From Streptococcus rubneri (GTDB lineage: Bacteria; Bacillota; Bacilli; Lactobacillales; Streptococcaceae): a DNA stretch of 64,000 nucleotides. A program made the position numbers and the translations under genes. This document shows positions 9,822 to 18,149 of the stretch, piece after piece. Position 1 is the stretch's first letter, and each line of letters opens with the position of its first letter. The DNA lies in contig NZ_SRRP01000001.1 of assembly GCF_004785935.1 (NCBI RefSeq), positions 62,001-126,000 on the forward strand. The letters are read 5' to 3'. The notes under the pieces were generated by a model that did not search any database, was not told where the DNA came from, and saw nothing but the letters and a program-made list of their open reading frames with translations.

Positions 9822-9977
9822 ATGAGATGGATTGTTGGAATCTTTTTACTGCTCATGATTAAGCCAATTATTTATCTATTGAAAGGTCTATGGTTTATTG
9901 TGGAACTCTTCTTTATGTTCCTCTTTATCAAAGTCTTACTAGGAACTATGAGATGGATCCTTAATTGGGGAAGTTAA
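9822..9977 (+). CDS. Small hydrophobic membrane protein (51 aa), unknown function
   Basis: Not recognised. The frame has a near-perfect SD (GGAGGGTGG, 9810-9818) and a consensus-like promoter. The product is almost entirely hydrophobic: one segment at ~5-17 and another at ~22-42, separated by a lysine, with Trp near both ends (start MRWIVG, end MRWILNWGS). The repeated MRW at start and end is curious. It could be a single long or two short membrane spans. The 182-bp hairpin element that follows probably ends its transcript. Dedicated expression signals make chance unlikely. Confidence 0.65.
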   Translation: MRWIVGIFLLLMIKPIIYLLKGLWFIVELFFMFLFIKVLLGTMRWILNWGS

Positions 9978-9990
9978 GAATAGAAAACAA

Positions 9991-10172
9991 AAGAGAGTGG
10001 GACAGAAATCGGTAATTCGTTAGACTTCGATTTCGTCGTCCCACCTCCGCACAGTTGAGTAGGGCTGTAAAAGCTGATGAAATCAGCGTAGTAGAGCCCA
10101 CTCAACCACTGCGTCTTGCTCGATAATCCAAAGACAATTGAGAGGCTAGGACTTTTGTCCCAGCCTCTTTCT
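9991..10172. repeat. 182-bp three-hairpin intergenic element, copy 1
   Basis: Three stems follow one another: GTGGGACAGAAATCG pairing with CGATTTC..GTCCCAC; GTTGAGTAGGGCT pairing with AGAGCCCACTCAAC, with an inner GCTGATGAAATCAGC hairpin; and GAGGCTAGGAC / GTCCCAGCCTC ending in T-rich DNA. The reverse complement recurs at 61852-62032 with only three differences that I counted. The last hairpin should act as terminator for the 51-codon gene. It encodes no plausible protein. Confidence 0.9.
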
Positions 10173-10211
10173 TATTTACAAACATTCTAATTAGGCAAAT
10201 TTGTGCATTCG

Positions 10212-10220
10212 TGATATAAT
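10212..10220 (+). promoter_or_regulatory. Extended -10 promoter of perR
   Basis: TGATATAAT lies 34 bases before the gene, with TTAGGC (10191-10196) as a possible -35. No clear palindromic PerR box was found. Confidence 0.65.
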
Positions 10221-10253
10221 AGTCTAAAAGAAGAGACAGAAAGGGGAAAGACC

Positions 10254-10715
10254 ATGCTAGCTTGTTTAAGGCTCGATTCCGTTCAACAAGAAAAAGTGGA
10301 AGATGTATTGCAACACCTGCGTGAAAAATCTGTACGGATTACAGAGACGCGTCGGGCTGTCCTTTCCTATCTTGTCAAAAGTCAGGAACATCCAAGTGCG
10401 GATGCCATCTATCAGGACTTGAAACCTGCCTTTCCTAATATGAGTCTAGCAACCGTTTATAACAATCTTAAGGTCCTCATTGAAGAAGGCTTTGTCTCTG
10501 AAATAAAAGTTCGCAATGACACCACGACTTACTTTGACTTTATGGGACATGATCATCTGAATTTGATTTGTGAACGATGTGGGAAGATTGATGATGTTGA
10601 CATCGAAGTTCCAGACGTGAGAGCGGAAGCGAGAAAAAAAAGTGGCTACGTCATTACCAAGTGCCAAACTACAGTTTATGGCCTTTGTCCGGAATGCCAG
10701 AAGAAGCAATTGTAA
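10254..10715 (+). CDS. perR: Fur-family peroxide-responsive regulator PerR
   Basis: Metal-dependent repressor of peroxide stress and iron-storage genes. The N-terminal winged helix (about 25-100) includes RITETRRAVLSYL and the recognition segment SLATVYNNLKVLIEEGF. The regulatory metal region is FMGHDHLNLICERCGK. Two CxxC pairs (CERC and CPEC) should bind the structural zinc. Length 153 is normal. Streptococci usually have PerR as their only Fur homologue, hence the name; Zur or Fur activity cannot be excluded by sequence. Confidence 0.88.
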   Translation: MLACLRLDSVQQEKVEDVLQHLREKSVRITETRRAVLSYLVKSQEHPSADAIYQDLKPAFPNMSLATVYNNLKVLIEEGFVSEIKVRNDTTTYFDFMGHDHLNLICERCGKIDDVDIEVPDVRAEARKKSGYVITKCQTTVYGLCPECQKKQL

Positions 10716-10717
10716 GC

Positions 10718-10743
10718 AAACCTCTTTTTAGAGGTTTTTTGTT
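10718..10743 (+). terminator. Intrinsic terminator of perR
   Basis: A short stem AACCTC / GAGGTT with a T-rich loop runs into TTTTTTG, immediately after the perR stop. Confidence 0.75.
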
Positions 10744-10947
10744 TAGTCTGGCTTGTGGAAAGAGGGTGGAAGAGGCAGGATTTAGAATCTGGTGAGAGCG
10801 ACTTGTAAATGTCCATGAAAAAGAATTGATAAAATTTTCACGAAATCTTCGATCTAGCTCTGTTAAGACTAGATTTTTCCCTCAAAATCTAGTAGAATAG
10901 AATAGATAAACGAGGGGAACCTCGGAAAATAAAAGGAGATCCATCAA

Positions 10948-11640
10948 ATGGTAAAATTGGTTTTTGCTCGCCACGGTGAGTCTGAATGGAACAAAGCTAA
11001 CCTTTTCACTGGTTGGGCTGATGTTGATTTGTCTGAAAAAGGTACACAACAAGCGATCGACGCTGGTAAATTGATCAAAGAAGCTGGTATCGAATTTGAC
11101 CAAGCTTACACTTCAGTATTGAAACGTGCGATCAAAACTACTAACTTGGCTCTTGAAGCTGCTGACCAATTGTGGGTTCCAGTTGAAAAATCATGGCGCT
11201 TGAACGAACGTCACTACGGTGGTTTGACTGGTAAAAACAAAGCAGAAGCTGCTGAACAATTTGGTGATGAGCAAGTTCACATCTGGCGTCGTTCATACGA
11301 TGTATTGCCTCCTGCAATGGACCGTGATGATGAACACTCAGCACACACTGACCGTCGTTACGCCTCACTTGACGATTCAGTGATTCCAGATGCTGAAAAC
11401 TTGAAAGTTACTTTGGAACGTGCCCTTCCATTCTGGGAAGATAAAATCGCTCCAGCTCTTAAAGATGGTAAAAACGTATTCGTAGGAGCACACGGTAACT
11501 CAATCCGTGCCCTTGTAAAACACATCAAACAATTGTCAGATGACGAAATCATGGACGTGGAAATCCCTAACTTCCCACCATTGGTATTCGAATTTGACGA
11601 AAAATTGAACGTTGTAAAAGAATACTATCTTGGAAAATAA
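10948..11640 (+). CDS. gpmA: 2,3-bisphosphoglycerate-dependent phosphoglycerate mutase
   Basis: Interconverts 3- and 2-phosphoglycerate in glycolysis. The phosphohistidine motif is ARHGESEWN (His 9). [15 protein letters not shown] and the second catalytic His in [15 protein letters not shown] are also present. Length 230 is the dPGM standard. Codon use is strongly biased, as in other glycolytic genes. TAGAAT sequences at 10893 and 10898 may be the -10, without a clear -35. Monocistronic, with an SD AAAGGAG. Confidence 0.97.
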   Translation: MVKLVFARHGESEWNKANLFTGWADVDLSEKGTQQAIDAGKLIKEAGIEFDQAYTSVLKRAIKTTNLALEAADQLWVPVEKSWRLNERHYGGLTGKNKAEAAEQFGDEQVHIWRRSYDVLPPAMDRDDEHSAHTDRRYASLDDSVIPDAENLKVTLERALPFWEDKIAPALKDGKNVFVGAHGNSIRALVKHIKQLSDDEIMDVEIPNFPPLVFEFDEKLNVVKEYYLGK

Positions 11641-11641
11641 A

Positions 11642-11742
11642 AATATCCAGTGGATATTTTTATCCCGAGCCTGAAAACGCAAAAGCGAGGCTTATCCAGT
11701 GGATATTTTTATCCCGATCCTAGAAATGCCAAAGCGAGGCAA
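11642..11742. repeat. 49-bp tandem duplication with stem-loops behind gpmA
   Basis: The motif ATCCAGTGGATATTTTTATC starts at 11645 and again at 11694 (period 49). Each unit has the palindrome ATATCCAGTGGATAT before T5, and a GC-rich tail ending GCGAGGC. Each unit can act as a weak terminator. The units differ at several bases, so the duplication is not very recent. Confidence 0.85.
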
Positions 11743-11770
11743 GTCTAGCGGGATTTGTTATCAATCATAG

Positions 11771-11797
11771 AAAGCTGACTTCGGTCAGCTTTTTGTT
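11771..11797 (+). terminator. Intrinsic terminator with UUCG tetraloop
   Basis: AAGCTGAC, TTCG loop, GTCAGCTT, then TTTTG. It is a perfect stem and the third potential terminator behind gpmA. Confidence 0.9.
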
Positions 11798-11846
11798 TGT
11801 CCCTTCTGGATCCTAGCTTCTTTGGGTTTTCAGGGACTCCTAAAAA

Positions 11847-11855
11847 TGATATAAT
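11847..11855 (+). promoter_or_regulatory. Extended -10 promoter of metG
   Basis: TGATATAAT lies 46 bases before metG. The leader is too short for a T-box. Confidence 0.65.
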
Positions 11856-11901
11856 GAAGTGTTAGTACATAAGGTTTCATTAGCCTTGAAAGGAAAAGAA
11901 A

Positions 11902-13893
11902 ATGACAAAATCATTCTACATCACAACCCCTATCTATTACCCATCTGGTAAATTGCATATTGGTTCAGCTTACACAACCATCGCCTGTGACGTCTTGGCG
12001 CGTTACAAACGCATGATGAACTACGATGTTTTCTACCTGACTGGTCTTGATGAGCACGGTCAAAAGATCCAGCAGAAAGCAGAAGAAGCTGGGATTACGC
12101 CGCAAGCTTATGTAGATGGGATGGCGGTTGGAGTGAAAGAACTCTGGCAATTACTCGATATCTCATATGATAAATTCATCCGTACGACAGACGATTACCA
12201 TGAAAAAGTGGTGGCCCAAGTCTTTGAACGCTTGCTTGCGCAAGACGACATCTACCTAGGTGAGTACTCTGGCTGGTATTCAGTCTCTGATGAAGAGTTC
12301 TTTACAGAAAGCCAATTGGCTGAGGTATACCGTGATGAGAATGGCAAGGTCATCGGTGGGGTAGCCCCATCAGGACACGAAGTAGAATGGGTTTCTGAAG
12401 AATCTTATTTCCTTCGTCTCAGCAAATACCAAGACCGTTTGGTTGAATTTTTCAAATCCCAACCTGATTTCATCACGCCAGATGGTCGTCTCAATGAAAT
12501 GTTGAAAAACTTCATCGAGCCAGGTTTGGAAGATTTGGCGGTATCTCGGACCACCTTTACCTGGGGTGTGCCAGTTCCATCCAATCCAAAACACGTGGTC
12601 TATGTATGGATTGATGCCCTTCTCAACTACGTAACAGCTCTTGGTTACGGTCAAGAAGATCATGAAAACTTTGACAAGTTCTGGAACGGAACCGTCTTCC
12701 ACATGGTCGGAAAAGACATCCTTCGTTTCCACTCCATCTACTGGCCAATCCTTCTCATGATGTTGGATGTTAAATTGCCAGAACGTTTGATTGCCCATGG
12801 TTGGTTTGTCATGAAAGACGGCAAGATGTCTAAGTCTAAAGGAAATGTCATCTACCCAGAAATGTTGGTGGAACGCTTCGGCTTGGATCCGCTCCGTTAC
12901 TACCTCATGCGCAGTTTGCCAGTTGGTTCAGATGGTACCTTCACACCAGAAGACTACGTGGCTCGTATTAACTATGAATTGGCCAATGACCTTGGAAACC
13001 TCCTCAACCGGACGGTAGCCATGATCAATAAATACTTTAGTGGTCAAGTTCCTGCTTATGTCGAAAATGTTACCGCATTTGATGCCGATTTGGCTAAGGT
13101 GGTTGAAGAAAACATCGCAGAATATCACAAGCAAATGAACGCGGTTGATTACCCACGCGCTTTGGAAGCCGTATGGAACATCATCTCTCGTTCCAACAAG
13201 TACATCGATGAGACAGCTCCTTGGGTACTGGCTAAAGAAGATGGCGACAAGGAACAATTGGCAGCGGTCATGGCTCACTTGGCAGCTAGCCTTCGTGTCG
13301 TGGCTCATTTGATCCAACCATTCATGATGAACACCTCAAATGCCATCATGGAACAACTTGGCTTGGGCTTGGACTTCGATCTTGAAAACTTGACCCTAGC
13401 AGGCTTCCCTGAAAATGTCACAGTGGTTGCCAAAGGAACTCCAATCTTCCCACGTCTCGACATGGAAGAAGAAATTGCCTATATCCAATCTCAAATGACT
13501 GCAGGCAAACCACAAGAAAAAGAATGGATTCCAGAAGAAGTGGAACTCAAGTCTGAAAAAGATGAGATCAAATTTGAAGACTTTGACAAGGTTGAAATCC
13601 GTGTAGCAGAAGTCAAAGAAGTGGAACGCGTCGAAGGATCAGACAAATTGCTTCGCTTCCGCCTAGATGCAGGAGATGGCGAAGACCGTCAAATCCTTTC
13701 TGGTATCGCGAAATTCTATCCAAATGAACAAGAATTGGTCGGCAAGAAACTCCAAATCGTGGCTAACCTCAAACCACGGAAGATGATGAAGAAATATGTC
13801 AGCCAAGGTATGATTCTTTCCGCAGAACACGGAGATCAATTAACAGTCTTAACGGTTGATCCATCTGTACCAAATGGAAGCATCATCGGCTAA
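11902..13893 (+). CDS. metG: Methionyl-tRNA synthetase
   Basis: Charges tRNA-Met. The class I signatures are KLHIGSAY (~17-24) and GKMSKSKGN (~307-315). The C-terminal ~110 residues (from [15 protein letters not shown]) are a Trbp111-like tRNA-binding domain that dimerises the enzyme. The connective insertion has no Cys cluster, so this is the zinc-free form. Length 663 matches streptococcal MetG. The SD is AAAGGAAAAG. A terminator follows the stop by 17 bases. Confidence 0.98.
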   Translation: MTKSFYITTPIYYPSGKLHIGSAYTTIACDVLARYKRMMNYDVFYLTGLDEHGQKIQQKAEEAGITPQAYVDGMAVGVKELWQLLDISYDKFIRTTDDYHEKVVAQVFERLLAQDDIYLGEYSGWYSVSDEEFFTESQLAEVYRDENGKVIGGVAPSGHEVEWVSEESYFLRLSKYQDRLVEFFKSQPDFITPDGRLNEMLKNFIEPGLEDLAVSRTTFTWGVPVPSNPKHVVYVWIDALLNYVTALGYGQEDHENFDKFWNGTVFHMVGKDILRFHSIYWPILLMMLDVKLPERLIAHGWFVMKDGKMSKSKGNVIYPEMLVERFGLDPLRYYLMRSLPVGSDGTFTPEDYVARINYELANDLGNLLNRTVAMINKYFSGQVPAYVENVTAFDADLAKVVEENIAEYHKQMNAVDYPRALEAVWNIISRSNKYIDETAPWVLAKEDGDKEQLAAVMAHLAASLRVVAHLIQPFMMNTSNAIMEQLGLGLDFDLENLTLAGFPENVTVVAKGTPIFPRLDMEEEIAYIQSQMTAGKPQEKEWIPEEVELKSEKDEIKFEDFDKVEIRVAEVKEVERVEGSDKLLRFRLDAGDGEDRQILSGIAKFYPNEQELVGKKLQIVANLKPRKMMKKYVSQGMILSAEHGDQLTVLTVDPSVPNGSIIG

Positions 13894-13909
13894 ACGATAA
13901 TTGTAGATG

Positions 13910-13936
13910 AAAAGCACTCCCGCGGGAGTGCTTTAT
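13910..13936 (+). terminator. Intrinsic terminator of metG
   Basis: AAAGCACTCC CGCG GGAGTGCTTT. A nearly identical hairpin occurs at 14187-14213, so the pair flanks the structured element at 13954-14097. Confidence 0.88.
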
Positions 13937-13953
13937 ATTGAAGACAAAGCTAT

Positions 13954-14097
13954 CTAAAAAACTTTCCTTAGGTGAGTACGGACGTCAGCGAACTTCGAAG
14001 AAGTTCCATGACTTAGTTTTGGACTCTGGGTTCCAAAACTCCCGAGTGCTAGAAACACAATTGTTTCTAGCACTTTTCTCACGACGGAAAGTTTTAG
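13954..14097 (+). repeat. ~144-nt multi-stem structured repeat, copy A (candidate ncRNA)
   Basis: A closing stem joins CTAAAA..CTTTCC (left) with GGAAAGTTTTAG (right), plus GTGAG / CTCAC. Inside are three hairpins: GTCA..AACTTC-GAA-GAAGTT..TGAC; AGTTTTGGA / TCCAAAACT (14015-14040); and GTGCTAGAAACA / TGTTTCTAGCAC (14046-14073). Copy B at 24231-24373 shares the first ~60 bases almost exactly. Its last two hairpins have different sequence with pairing kept. No ORF fits. It could be a small RNA, a cis-acting 3' element or a MITE-like repeat; I know no family name for it. Confidence 0.8.
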
Positions 14098-14186
14098 TAG
14101 ATGATTGAATAATTCTTACGAATAAATTTTTTAATTTTTATAGAATATATTTGATTTGTAAGGAAAAACAGATTGTCTATGCTCTC

Positions 14187-14213
14187 AAGCACTCCCACGG
14201 GAGTGCTTTTGTT
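14187..14213. terminator. Bidirectional hairpin, second copy of the metG terminator sequence
   Basis: AAGCACTCCC AC GGGAGTGCTTTTG. On the minus strand it follows the XRE gene at 14258; on the plus strand it ends any read-through from the element upstream. The spacer 14098-14186 is AT-rich, with no gene recognised. Confidence 0.75.
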
Positions 14214-14257
14214 GTGTCTATAAGGAAAGTCTCCAATTACATTTCTTAATACATTTC

Positions 14258-14464
14258 CTATTCATCTGGCCGGTATTCCAGAATATCTCCTGGTTGGCAG
14301 TCAAGTTCTTTGCAGATGGCTTCAAGGGTTGTGAAGCGGATGGCTTTGGCCTTGCCGGTTTTGAGGATAGAGAGGTTGGCTGTCGTAATGCCGATTTTGT
14401 CGGCTAGCTCATTGGATTTCATCTTTCGCTTGGCCAGCATGACATCTAAATTGACGATAATCAT
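14258..14464 (-). CDS. Small XRE-family HTH regulator (YozG-like)
   Basis: Sixty-eight residues, nearly all helix-turn-helix: AKRKMKSNELADKIGITTANLSILKTGKAKAIRFTTLEAICK can be read as helices 1-4. Such short Cro/CI proteins usually pair with DUF2975 membrane proteins, as here: the start lies 10 bases after the DUF2975 gene, with TAAGGAGGGG as SD. It probably controls its own operon or is controlled through its membrane partner; that is inference. Confidence 0.85.
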   Translation of the reverse strand: MIIVNLDVMLAKRKMKSNELADKIGITTANLSILKTGKAKAIRFTTLEAICKELDCQPGDILEYRPDE

Positions 14465-14474
14465 GGTCCCCTCC

Positions 14475-14996
14475 TTAAATGGTCAGCTCATTTTCTTCAG
14501 CGATCTCAATCCCTCTTTCGAGAATCTTGCCAAGGGCCCAGACAATTGCAACGGCTAGGAGAAGATCCGAGTTAAAGGAGAATTGGAAGGTGAAGGGAAG
14601 GAGATAAACATCGCCACTGGTTTCAAGTGTGCCGGACATAAAGGTTAAAACCAGCAAGACCTTCCAAGCTCGGTTACAGAGCTCTATATTAAAATGAGAA
14701 AAGATCTTTTCTTGGTAGAGATTTTGGAGGAAGCTACGAATGGTAATAAAAAGATAAATATAGATAGCGCTTGAGAAAATTGGGAAGATCAATTGCCATA
14801 GAGGTTGCGGATGTTTTGGGAAAAGTTGGATACCATTCACATTAACGGACAAGCGCCTTGTTTGAATGAGATCTTTAAACACTCCCATACGTGAAAGCAG
14901 GTGGACGACCAGTGCTATCACGGTCATAAAGCCACAGAAGTAAATGAAAGCCGTTAAGACTTCAATGATATTTTTTAGGATTTTCGAGTTTTTCAT
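14475..14996 (-). CDS. DUF2975-family membrane protein
   Basis: A product of 173 residues with four predicted membrane segments (about 10-32, 63-83, 106-125, 138-157). The charged stretch QNLYQEKIFSHFNIELCNRAWK between helices 2 and 3 is typical of DUF2975. These proteins have no known biochemical role and occur next to a small XRE regulator. The start has a perfect SD (AAGGAGG) and a clear minus-strand promoter. Confidence 0.82.
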   Translation of the reverse strand: MKNSKILKNIIEVLTAFIYFCGFMTVIALVVHLLSRMGVFKDLIQTRRLSVNVNGIQLFPKHPQPLWQLIFPIFSSAIYIYLFITIRSFLQNLYQEKIFSHFNIELCNRAWKVLLVLTFMSGTLETSGDVYLLPFTFQFSFNSDLLLAVAIVWALGKILERGIEIAEENELTI

Positions 14997-15033
14997 CGTA
15001 AGCCTCCTTAAAGTTTCTTTATTATTTACTTAT

Positions 15034-15061
15034 AGTATACTCCTTATAAAAAATTAGTCAA
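15034..15061 (-). promoter_or_regulatory. Sigma-A promoter of the DUF2975-XRE operon
   Basis: On the minus strand TTGACT, 16 bp and TATACT lie about 40 bases before the gene start at 14996. Confidence 0.75.
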
Positions 15062-15110
15062 TAAAAAAGTATCGAAAAACGATAAAAAATTTATGAATTT
15101 CAGTCAAAGT

Positions 15111-15138
15111 TTGCTTTAAATAGAATTTGAGGTATACT
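15111..15138 (+). promoter_or_regulatory. Promoter of the DUF6287-type gene
   Basis: TTGCTT, 16 bp, TATACT, 33 bases before the ATG at 15172. The region between the two divergent promoters (15062-15110) is AT-rich. Confidence 0.65.
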
Positions 15139-15171
15139 ATTAGGTAACTACCATTCCAAGGAGGTATTGAA

Positions 15172-16440
15172 ATGATCAAAAAGTTAGATAAGAAATATCT
15201 TTGGATGATCATCGCTTTTGTGAGTGCAGTGGTTCTAATTGGAGGAGTCTATCTCTACTCTAGCTCCAATATCCAACCGGATCATCAAAAAGAGTTCAAT
15301 CAGACCTCGAAGACTTCGTCTTCATCTAAGGAAAAAGCCATCGATCTGTCTGGTGAATATGTCTCAAGTGCGCGTGATAAGGCCAAGATTCAAAAAGATG
15401 GGAAATCTTGGAAGATTGATTACGAGACAGAAGATGGTCCTGTATCAGCAACGTTCTCAACGGATTTCAAAGTAGAAGGTGCCAATAAAGTTTCTACTAG
15501 TCAGATGAAAAAGTCAGATGGAAATACGGATTTCACCATCACTGCTCGTATCTTTAAATACAAATCAGATAAAGATCCCCTTATTACGGTAACCATGTCA
15601 GATAAAGATCCCGATCATGAGATGGTCTTTGCCAATCGGAAGGATTTCTTTAAATCAACAGATCCTGACGACGACGTTTTGGATGGGGATTTAACGACTT
15701 TTGAAGGGACATATACCAATAATTATATTGAAAAGATGATTGCGGATTCGGGCTTCAAGTTGTACGGCTATAGTCCAGAAGACTTTTATAATCATCGAAC
15801 GACGGTCTTTCCTTACATTAGTTCAGATAAAGAAAAAGGATGGATCTTTTGGAGTGGAGCAACGAATGTCCAATTTGTCCTCAATAAAGATAAGAAACCT
15901 CGGAAAGCAGGCTCTACCTATCAGGTTTATTTTGTGCAAGAAGGTACGAAAGGAACTAGTCCTGGACAAGAGCTGATCATGACCTTGATTCCTGAAAATG
16001 TTCAAGGACCTGATGGCATCGTTTCTCCTTTGAGACGCATCTTTTATCATCAAGCTTCTTTCCAAACCTACCAAGACAAGTGGTGGGAAGCTTATCCTGC
16101 TCCAAAGAAAGAAGTGGATCTGGATATTTCTGCGATTAATAGTGGAGACTTTTCAAGTCTAGTGGGTACCTGGCGCAATGCGAAGGGGCAGGAAATGGTC
16201 ATTCAGGCGGATGGTACAGTCAAAGGACAAGGAAGGATTAAAGCAGTAGCAAACTCAGATAAGACTAGCAAAATCCCTTATGTCGAGTTGAGAGTGGGAG
16301 AAACTGGTGCAGCTGTTGGTCTCTTTAAGATTGGGTTTGAAAACCCTGATGGAGACCAGTCAGACACGAGCAAGCCTCGCTTGGTCGTTACCCAATCAGC
16401 TGGGAACTATTCAGCGGATCAATACTTCTATCGTCAATAA
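15172..16440 (+). CDS. Membrane-anchored extracellular protein with C-terminal DUF6287-like domain
   Basis: Residues ~11-30 form a signal anchor (WMIIAFVSAVVLIGGVYLY) with no lipobox Cys, so the protein is held by an uncleaved helix. A Ser/Thr/Lys-rich linker (about 33-60) follows. A first beta-rich part (about 62-160) is followed by a domain with GTYTNNYIEKMIADSG, and the last ~110 residues contain INSGDFSSLVGTWRNAKG, the hallmark of DUF6287 in streptococci. Function unknown; probably cell-surface. It has its own promoter. Other streptococcal proteins of this type are short lipoproteins; this one is long, with two beta-rich repeats. Confidence 0.75.
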   Translation: MIKKLDKKYLWMIIAFVSAVVLIGGVYLYSSSNIQPDHQKEFNQTSKTSSSSKEKAIDLSGEYVSSARDKAKIQKDGKSWKIDYETEDGPVSATFSTDFKVEGANKVSTSQMKKSDGNTDFTITARIFKYKSDKDPLITVTMSDKDPDHEMVFANRKDFFKSTDPDDDVLDGDLTTFEGTYTNNYIEKMIADSGFKLYGYSPEDFYNHRTTVFPYISSDKEKGWIFWSGATNVQFVLNKDKKPRKAGSTYQVYFVQEGTKGTSPGQELIMTLIPENVQGPDGIVSPLRRIFYHQASFQTYQDKWWEAYPAPKKEVDLDISAINSGDFSSLVGTWRNAKGQEMVIQADGTVKGQGRIKAVANSDKTSKIPYVELRVGETGAAVGLFKIGFENPDGDQSDTSKPRLVVTQSAGNYSADQYFYRQ

Positions 16441-16489
16441 AGAAAAATAAGGATAGGATTTCAGTTGGTTTCTGATGCTAGAATGGGAT

Positions 16490-16654
16490 CTATTCATTCT
16501 CTAGTGAATATGATTGATTGGTGACTTCATAGTTCATGCATATAGTGTAGCGGATGATGGGGCAAATCATGAAATAGGTCGTCACTAAGAATAAGGTGAC
16601 AATTACCTGATAGGAATCGACCTCATTTTGGAGTATGATGGAAACGAAGTTCAT
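16490..16654 (-). CDS. Possible 54-aa membrane micro-protein or gene remnant
   Basis: The minus-strand frame from ATG 16654 to the TAG at 16490 codes for a hydrophobic core (QVIVTLFLVTTYFMICPIIR) between polar ends. The SD is poor (AGGACC). It lies antisense to the leader of the next plus-strand gene, so it may be the tail of a lost membrane-protein gene or chance. I see no other content in 16441-16685. Confidence 0.25.
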   Translation of the reverse strand: MNFVSIILQNEVDSYQVIVTLFLVTTYFMICPIIRYTICMNYEVTNQSYSLENE

Positions 16655-16685
16655 AGGTCCTATCGTATGTAAAGGAGAAAGAAAT

Positions 16686-17171
16686 ATGATAATGTTTTAT
16701 ATGGTGCCTAGACGCATGGTATTGAAAAAACATGAAATCCAAGAGTTTCGTGGTATCGCAGAAGGTTTAGTAGGGGAGAGTGGGATTGATGTAGACTTCC
16801 CATCAGAGACCCCACCCGCAAGAGGAATGAAAGTTGTGGGCTGGATTCTTGCCCTGTCTATGCTAGGCTTGCTTGGAATAGCAGTACATGTCATCCGTTT
16901 ACTTGGATTTAAAGCAGAAGAATCGCTTGTAGTGATTGGAAGTTGGATGTTATTGTTCTTGCCAGTCCTTCTTTTATGGACAGTTGGAGTCGGAGTGTGG
17001 AGCTATTTGTTCCGTCGTTACCAAGATAAATTATGGCTTGAATTAGGTGATTTATTAGATATTGCTGATGAGGCAACCATTGCTTTACATGAGCAAAACC
17101 GTTCAGACATCACTGCAGAGATCAAACGGGTAGAAAGACTTGTTAAAAAATACAGAAGATACGGAGTATAG
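16686..17171 (+). CDS. Two-helix membrane protein, unknown function
   Basis: Not recognised. ATG 16686 has AAAGGAG 9 bases upstream, and the 17 codons upstream in frame look non-coding, so the protein has 161 residues. Residues ~1-45 are polar and cytosolic, two helices follow (about 48-70 and 80-105), and the C-terminal ~50 residues are charged helix (ITAEIKRVERLVKKYRRYGV). It stands alone, with a terminator behind it at 17284. Confidence 0.6.
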   Translation: MIMFYMVPRRMVLKKHEIQEFRGIAEGLVGESGIDVDFPSETPPARGMKVVGWILALSMLGLLGIAVHVIRLLGFKAEESLVVIGSWMLLFLPVLLLWTVGVGVWSYLFRRYQDKLWLELGDLLDIADEATIALHEQNRSDITAEIKRVERLVKKYRRYGV

Positions 17172-17283
17172 AACCTAGAAAAACTATCTTGGTGGTCTGA
17201 AAAGAGAACAGTTAAAGTCCTAGAATGGATGGGAAATGGATTTCTAGCCGTAAGGGAAATCGGGAAAAATACTTTGACTTCAA

Positions 17284-17321
17284 AGGAAAACCAGGAAAAT
17301 TATTTTTCCTGGTTTTCTTAT
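17284..17321 (+). terminator. Intrinsic terminator
   Basis: AAAACCAGGAAAA, short loop, TTTTTCCTGGTTTT, then CTTATT. It ends the membrane-protein transcript about 110 bases after its stop and shields it from the IS element. Confidence 0.85.
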
Positions 17322-17324
17322 TAT

Positions 17325-18080
17325 GTGACTTTCAGTCCGTCTCGCTCCGTTAGGTGCGAGACAAAAGAACCACCCGCGATGCGGGTGCGCATCGAAGGTT
17401 ATACCAAAAAAACTCCAAACGCGATACAATTAAGGTGTTCAAGCCAATTGTAAAGCGAAAGGAGAAAAATATGGCCCAAAAAGCACATAGTTTATCACAC
17501 ACAAAATGGATGTGTAAATATCATATTGTGTTCACCCCTAAGTATAGACGAAAAGTGATCTATAATCAATATAGAAGTAGTTTGGGAGAAATATTCCATC
17601 GATTATGTAGTTATAAAGGTGTTGAGATTATTGAAGGCCATTTAATGCCAGATCATGTTCATATGTTAGTGAGCATTCCACCTAGAATTAGCGTTGCAAG
17701 TTTCATGGGATATTTAAAAGGGAAAAGCGCTCTAATGATGTTCGATAAACACGCCAATCTTAAATATAAGTTTGGGAATCGACATTTTTGGGCAGAGGGA
17801 TATTATGTGAGTACAGTTGGACTTAATGAAGCCACAATAAAGAAATACATTTAGGAACAGGAAAAGCATGATATAGCATTAGATAAATTAAGTGTAAAAG
17901 AATATGAGGATCCCTTTAGGGATAGTGGTAAGTAATACTCAAGCCTCTTTAAGAGGCAAGTGACGAGTCAAGAGCAATAAGGCTTGAACAAAGTGAAAGC
18001 CAGCGTCTTTAGGCGCTGGCTGGTTATCTGGGCTTATAGCCCTGGTACAAACCACCCGTTTGACGGGTGGTCATGATTTT
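17325..18080 (+). mobile_element. IS200/IS605-family element (single tnpA), inactivated
   Basis: The limits are approximate because these elements make no target duplication. The left side shows hairpins GTCTCGC / GCGAGAC (17339-17362) and CCACCCGCGATGCGGGTG (17370-17387). The right side shows GCCAGCG / CGCTGGC, GGGCTTATAGCCC and the subterminal ACCACCCG TTTGA CGGGTGGT (18051-18071), which matches the left-end CCACCCG hairpin. This subterminal hairpin pair is how TnpA recognises its single-stranded ends. It lies between a terminator and the convergent hydrolase gene, so it disrupts nothing obvious. Confidence 0.8.
17471..17935 (+). pseudogene. tnpA: IS200-type transposase TnpA with a nonsense codon next to the catalytic Tyr
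   Basis: A Y1 HUH single-strand transposase. HUH is visible as PDHVHML, and the fold is complete to ATIKKYI. There TAG (17852-17854) interrupts the frame, which continues in phase (EQEKHDIALDKL .. DPFRDSGK) to TAA at 17933-17935. The catalytic Tyr is the Y of KKYI, and the metal-binding Gln four residues later falls after the stop. CAG to TAG is the simplest cause. Without that Gln and the last helix the protein should be inactive, but the rest is intact, so the loss is recent. Confidence 0.85.
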
Positions 18081-18149
18081 AATTTCAAGCCTCATCCTTC
18101 ATAGAGGAGTTCCGCGTTTGGCTTGGAGTTATAATCTGTTCCTTTTGTC

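Noticed and set aside
11642-11742. CRISPR-like repeats
   Set aside because: Only two units in direct tandem without spacers; no cas genes and no other regularly spaced repeats in the window.
11856-11901. A T-box riboswitch before metG
   Set aside because: The leader from the -10 to the start is only about 46 bases, too short for a T-box.
17229-17453. A 74-codon plus-strand frame upstream of tnpA
   Set aside because: It runs through a terminator and the subterminal hairpins of the IS element and has no protein-like features.
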